A stretch of 64,000 bases of DNA from Siphonodentalium dalli. Lineage: Eukaryota; Mollusca; Scaphopoda; Gadilida; Siphonodentaliidae. Shown here piece after piece: positions 59,220 through 64,000 of this stretch. Position 1 is the first letter of the stretch; each line of letters opens with the position of its first letter. Below the pieces are notes generated by a model that saw only the letters and a program-made list of their open reading frames with translations, was not told the origin of the DNA and did not search any database. The stretch covers positions 13,359,710-13,423,709 of the forward strand of contig CP136062.1 of the NCBI GenBank assembly GCA_032622095.1, read 5' to 3'. The position numbers and the translations under genes are program-made.

Positions 59220-60480
59220 ATTTCAAGTCGATAGCTCTACCCGTTTCCGAGATCTGGTCTGCGCATGCGCGAAGCTGGCGTCGCACGGACTCGGCGACCC
59301 GATAAAATTCGTATCCGGGTCAAGATACATTCACATACCAAATTTCAAGTCGATAGCTCTACCCGTTTCCGAGATCTGGTCTGCGCATGCGCGAAGCTGG
59401 CGTCGCACGGGCTCGGCGACCCGATAAAATTCGTATCCGGGTCAAGATACATTCACATACCAAATTTCAAGTCGATAGCTCCACCCGTTTCCGATATCTG
59501 GTCTGCGCATGCGCGAAGCTGGCGTCGCACGGGCTCGGCGACCAGATAAAATTCGTAACCGGGGCAAGATACATTCACATACCGAATTTCAAATCGATAG
59601 CTCCACCCGTTTCCGAGATCTCGTCTGCGCATGCGCTGCACGGCCGTCACACGGGCTCGCCAATACGACAACGACGACCGCCTGGTCAAACTACACATAC
59701 GTACCAAGTTTCGTCCCGATCGGTCGAGAATCGTAGATTTGTATAAATGAAGACAGACAGACAAACAAACAGAGGTCTTCAAAATATATGAGACAAGCAG
59801 GTTAGTCCGACGTTGTCTGGGCTATTCATCCGGGCTATTCAAAAACCAAATATCAAGTCGATAGCTCTACCCGTTTCCGAGATCTGGTCAGCGCATGCGC
59901 GAAGCTGGCGTCGCACGGGCTCGGCGACCCGATAAAATTCGTATCCGGGGCAAGATACATTCACATACCAAATTTCAAGTCGATAGCTCCACCCGTTTCC
60001 GATATCTCGTCTGCGCATGCGCGAATCGGGCGCCGCACGGACTCGCCAATACGACAACGTTCACCGCCTGGTCAAACTACACACACGTACCAAGTTTCGT
60101 CCCGATCGGTCGAGAATCGTAGATTTGTATAAATGACAGACAAACAGAGGTCTTCAAAATATATATGAGACTAGCCGATGAGCCCGACGTTGTCCGGGCT
60201 ATCCAAAAACCAAATTTCAAGTCGATAGCTCTACCCAGCCCGACGTTGTCCGGGCTATTCAAAAACCAAATTTCAAGTCGATAGCTCTACCCGTTTCCGA
60301 GATCTGGTCTGCGCATGCGCGAAGCTGGCGTCGCACGGGCTCGGCGACCCGATAAAATTCGTATCCGGGGCAAGATACATTCACATACCAAATTTCAAGT
60401 CGATAGCTCCACCCGTTCCGAGATCTCGTCTGCGCATGCGCTGCACGGGCGTCGCACGGGCTCGTCAATACGACAACGAC
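59220..60480. repeat. 122-bp units with GCGCATGCGC, main cluster
   Basis: Palindromes at 59,261, 59,383, 59,505 and 59,627 are exactly 122 bp apart. Further pairs lie at 59,891/60,013 and 60,311/60,432. Single or paired copies elsewhere are at 58,110, 61,557/61,679 and 61,862/61,984. Cluster ends carry AATACGACAACGACGACCGC and GTTTCGTCCCGATCGGTCGA before a (GACA)n tail. Confidence 0.88.
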
Positions 60481-62493
60481 GACCGCCTGGTCAAACTACA
60501 CACACGTACCAAGTTTCGTCCCGATCGGTCGAGAATCGTAGATTTGTATTAATGACAGACAGACAGACAGACAGACAAACAAACATACAGACAGAGGTCT
60601 TCAAAATATATATGAGACTAGCAGGTTATCTCGCCACTGGCGGCGTTCGTCAGAAACATGACAATTTTTAATGTTTTTAATTAATTTTGTAATTAATTTT
60701 TTAATTTAATTTTTTTTTCAATGAATTAATATTAATGTTTTGTTTATAACATGAGTTAATTGTGCATTTTTTAGTTACCGGTTTTTTAATTAATTTTTTT
60801 GGTTAATTTTTTAATTTAATTTTTGGTTTTTCAATATTTTACCCGTGCATTTTTAATTTACTTGATTTTTTAATTAATTTTTTTGATTATTTTTTTAATT
60901 TAATTTTTAGTTTTTCAATATTTTACCCGATTAGACCTTATTTTACCCGATTAAGTTGAATAAGACATAAGAATCACAAAACACGCAGTACCCGTCCATA
61001 AAAGAGGTATGATTGAAAATTTCCCCCGTTCCTAGGAACGACAGACATAAGAATCACACAACACGTTAATTCTGCCTTTTTAATCGAGATAAATGCATTT
61101 CGCGTTTTGCGTCCGTAGTTTCGTACGCAAGGTTAACCGTTTAGCAACGTCGATGGCAATAAAGAGCGTTGTCGGTTAACGACTCCAAATACGGTCAATA
61201 TAAAGATCGTTGATGTCTTAACCACCGAGGTGTCATTTGCGGTGATTTTGGTGATTGGGAGTGGAGAATGTGTGCTCAGAGCTTGTCCAAAACTCGATGT
61301 CGACGATCCCCGTGGGTTTTTACACTTATATACGAAATTTAGCTCGATGGGTGCAGTTGTTTTCGATTCTATAAAGTACACACATATATATATATACGGA
61401 AGTCTCAAAATATATAGTACTAGCAGGTTAGCCCGCCACCGGCGGCTTGTCCGAAACATGAGATTTTTTAAATATTTTTTTTTTATTTTTAGCTCCACGC
61501 GTTTCAATAAGAAAAATTTGTACCCGGTCGCTCCACCCGTTTCCGAGATCTGGTCTGCGCATGCGCGAAGCTGGCGTCGCACGGACTCGGCGACCCGATA
61601 AAATTTGTACCCGGCGCAAGATACATTCACATAGCAAATTTCAAGTCGATAGCTCCACCCGTTTCCGAGATCTCGTCTGCGCATGCGCTGCACGGGCGTC
61701 GTACGGGCTCGGCGACCCGATAAAATTTGTACCCGGCGCAAGATACATTCACATACCAAATTTCAAGTCGATAGCTCCACCCGTTTCCGATATCTCGTCG
61801 CACGCGTTTCAATAAGAAAAATTTGTACCCGGTAGCTCCACCCGTTTCCGAGATCTGGTCTGCGCATGCGCGAAGCTGGCGTCGCACGGGCTCGGCGACC
61901 CGATAAAATTTGTACCCGGCACAAGATACATTCACATACCAAATTTCAAGTCGATAGCTCCACCCGTTTCCGATATCTCGTCTGCGCATGCGCTACACGG
62001 GCGTCGCACGGGCTCGCCAATACGACAGCGACGACCACCTGGTCAAACTACACTCACGTACCAAGTTTCGTCCCGATCGGTCGAGGTGTTGGTATCTGAT
62101 GCAAAAGACGAAATTGTGAGTGTTGGTCAATAGTCCCCGCCGTGAACCTCATCGTCGCAAAGAGCGGACAGTCAATTAACCCCGTTGTGAACCTCAATCA
62201 CCAACGCGACGTAAACATGTGTTGCGTTCTAAAAATAGGAAAGCACTTTCTCTCGGCATAATTCTGCAGATGCTAATAACGTTGCTCCCCGTAGGTAGCA
62301 ATATCGTTGTTGTTGATATTTACGGCTTGGGGGCTATTTTCTTATTTAGCAAGTTTGAGCTCAATCGGTTCGAGTCTATAAAGGACACACTCATATATAT
62401 GACACTTCCCGTGGGTAGCAAGTTTGCATGAGCTCAATCGGCATTCCCTGGAATTTCCCGTAGATTGGCAGATTCCAGTAGCTTTATAACGAT

Positions 62494-62926
62494 ATATCTG
62501 GGGAGAAATCTGATGCTATATTCGTGATTATCTGGGATGATTTCGGTATATAACTATATACTGTAAAAACAAAGCGCGCCATCCGTGCTCGCAGGGTTGG
62601 TCAGAAACAAATGTTTTTTAAATTTAATGTATGTTCCGTATATCTCTCTGCAGATGCAAATAACGTTGAATGGCAAACAGACGCTCTTTATAGAGATGCG
62701 TCAAAAACAAACGCTCATTAAATAATCACTTGATTAACCCCCGCCGTGCCTTTGCGGTGATTTGAGATTGGAGAACGGGTGCTCTGAGCTTTTCTAAACC
62801 GCGACCACGGTCGTGTCGGTGGTATTTGACACTTACATAGGAAGTTTGAGCTCAATCTTTACACGCGTTTTGGATTCTATGAAGTACACACACACATATA
62901 TACGAAGTCTCAAAATATATAGTATA
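62494..62926 (+). repeat. 433-bp direct repeat, copy 2
   Basis: See 58,742-59,174. A third, shorter relative starts near 63,569 and carries an 8-10 bp insertion (CCAAAGG) before TATATACTG. Confidence 0.88.
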
Positions 62927-63816
62927 GAAGACTAGCAGGTTAGCCCGCCACTGGCGGCATTCGACCCATGGCTTTGTTCGAAAAAGCAATTGCAACAGGT
63001 TCCGAGACACTTGTGCTGCATTTGCAGCAAATTTCGGCAATAGTCAGAAACATGACAATTTTAATTTAATTTTTTGTTTTTCAATGAGTTAATTATTTTG
63101 TTTTTCAATGAGTTAATTGTGCTTTTTTAATTTTTGAATTGAATTTTTTGTTTTTAAATTTTACCCGATTTGTTTTGGTTTTTCAAGGAGTTAATTGTGC
63201 CTTTTTAATTTAGTTTTTCAATTTTACCCGATTTTGTTTTGTTTTTCAATGAACTCGTCCATGACACTTCCCGTATTTAGCAAGTTTGAGCTCAATCGGT
63301 TCGAGTCTATAAAGGACACACACACATATATATGACACTTCCCGTAGGTAGCAAGTTTGAGCTCAATCGGCATTGCCTGGAATTTCCCAGTAAATATTTA
63401 GCAAGTTTGAGCTCAATCGGTTCGAGTCTATAAAGGACACACTCATATATATTTGCCGACATTGCCGTGGGGATGCCCGTTCCTACACGCGTTTTCGATT
63501 CTATGAAGTACCCACATATATACACACATATTAATAGTAGATTGGCAGATTCCAGTAGCTTTATAACGGTATATCTGGGGAGAAATCTGATGCTATATTC
63601 GTGATTATCTGGGATGATTTCGGTATATACCAAAGGTATATACTGTAAAAACAAAGCGCGCCATCCGTGCTCGCAGGGAATAAATTTCGAGCGATAACGT
63701 TTGCGTTCCCGTATAACACTGCAGATGCCAATAACGTTGAATGGGAAACAGACGCTCTTTATAGAGATGCGTCAAAAACAAACGCTCATTAAATAATCAC
63801 TTGATTAACCCACGCC

Positions 63817-64000
63817 GAGATAAATTCATTTCGTCCCGCATCCGTATTTTACGCACGGGGTAGTCGTTTAGCTATGTCGAATGCAATACAGAGCGTTCGT
63901 CGTTAACAACTCCGTATATGGTCAATATAAAGATCGTTGATGCCTTAACCCCCGAAGTGGCGTTTGTGGTGATTTTGATGATTGAGAGGGGAGAATCAGT
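63817..64000 (+). repeat. 184-bp direct repeat, copy 2 (runs off the edge)
   Basis: Continues the match with 56,561-56,744 to the last base of the window, so the duplicated block extends further right. Confidence 0.85.

Larger units (their letters stand above)
55690..64000. repeat. Mosaic of repeat family R (right block)
   Basis: Resumes the interrupted unit at 55,688 and continues to the window end. Further left-end junctions (CTAGCAGGTTAGCCCGCCAC or close) lie near 55,850, 56,872, 60,617, 61,428 and 62,935. A variant, GACTAGCCGATGAGCCCGAC / CGTTGTCCGGGCTATTC, starts copies near 58,030, 59,178, 59,800 and 60,172. Tails hold (CA)n, (TA)n or (GACA)n microsatellites. No protein-coding unit found. 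Confidence 0.75.

Noticed and set aside
56662-62099. Many 60-123 codon ORFs
   Set aside because: Both strands of the 122-bp and family R units; same words in different frames.

Overview
This window looks like gene-poor, repeat-saturated nuclear DNA of a eukaryote, most likely a marine invertebrate and plausibly a mollusc. The reasons are an AT-rich base composition, no operon-like packing of long ORFs, one convincing exon with a splice acceptor, the 3' end of a non-LTR retrotransposon, several classes of short inverted-repeat transposons with recognisable target-site duplications (TSDs), many minisatellites, and a high density of ACATGTACATGTA-type words between about 30.6 and 39 kb. The species assignment is inference. 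I found no complete gene, rRNA, tRNA or CRISPR array.

Layout. 1-7.3 kb: minisatellites (65, 101-132, 60 and 75 bp units), a terminal exon of a C-type lectin on the minus strand, and one unplaced 123-residue ORF. 7,337-21,675: a 14.3-kb nearly perfect palindrome made of two 7,155-bp arms around a 29-bp GC-rich centre. It starts TG, ends CA and is flanked by the 6-bp direct repeat TGTTGG, so it looks like one mobile element rather than a simple inverted duplication. 21.7-25.7 kb: dispersed repeats and no clear gene. 25,798-39,968: a second very large element (14.2 kb) with perfect 28-bp terminal inverted repeats (TIRs). It splits one unit of a 75-bp satellite array and is flanked by TC. It carries a 45-bp minisatellite, a broken LINE 3' end, two Harbinger-like MITEs (short non-autonomous DNA transposons), two Tc1/mariner-like MITEs, a TTAA-flanked palindromic MITE and an inverted CCCAGGT minisatellite. 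39,969-42,385: the rest of the 75-bp satellite, with higher-order structure. 42.7-43.7 kb: 34- and 62-bp arrays. 43.9-64 kb: a patchwork of one repeating family (units joined at a TCTCAAAATATATAGT / GCAGGTTAGCCCGCCACTGG boundary), interrupted at 49,751-55,685 by a 5.9-kb element with long TIRs, and containing fifteen copies of a 122-bp unit with a perfect GCGCATGCGC palindrome.

How it fits together. Three large inverted-repeat elements (14.3, 14.2 and 5.9 kb) can be delimited to the base. None shows a recognisable transposase, so they look non-autonomous or decayed. The long overlapping ORFs at 39-42 kb and 4.6-5.2 kb come from repeat units whose length is a multiple of three and are not genes. 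The only protein-coding signals I trust are the lectin exon and the LINE fragment. A small C2H2-like zinc-finger ORF, present once per palindrome arm and reading outward from the centre, is the best remaining coding candidate.
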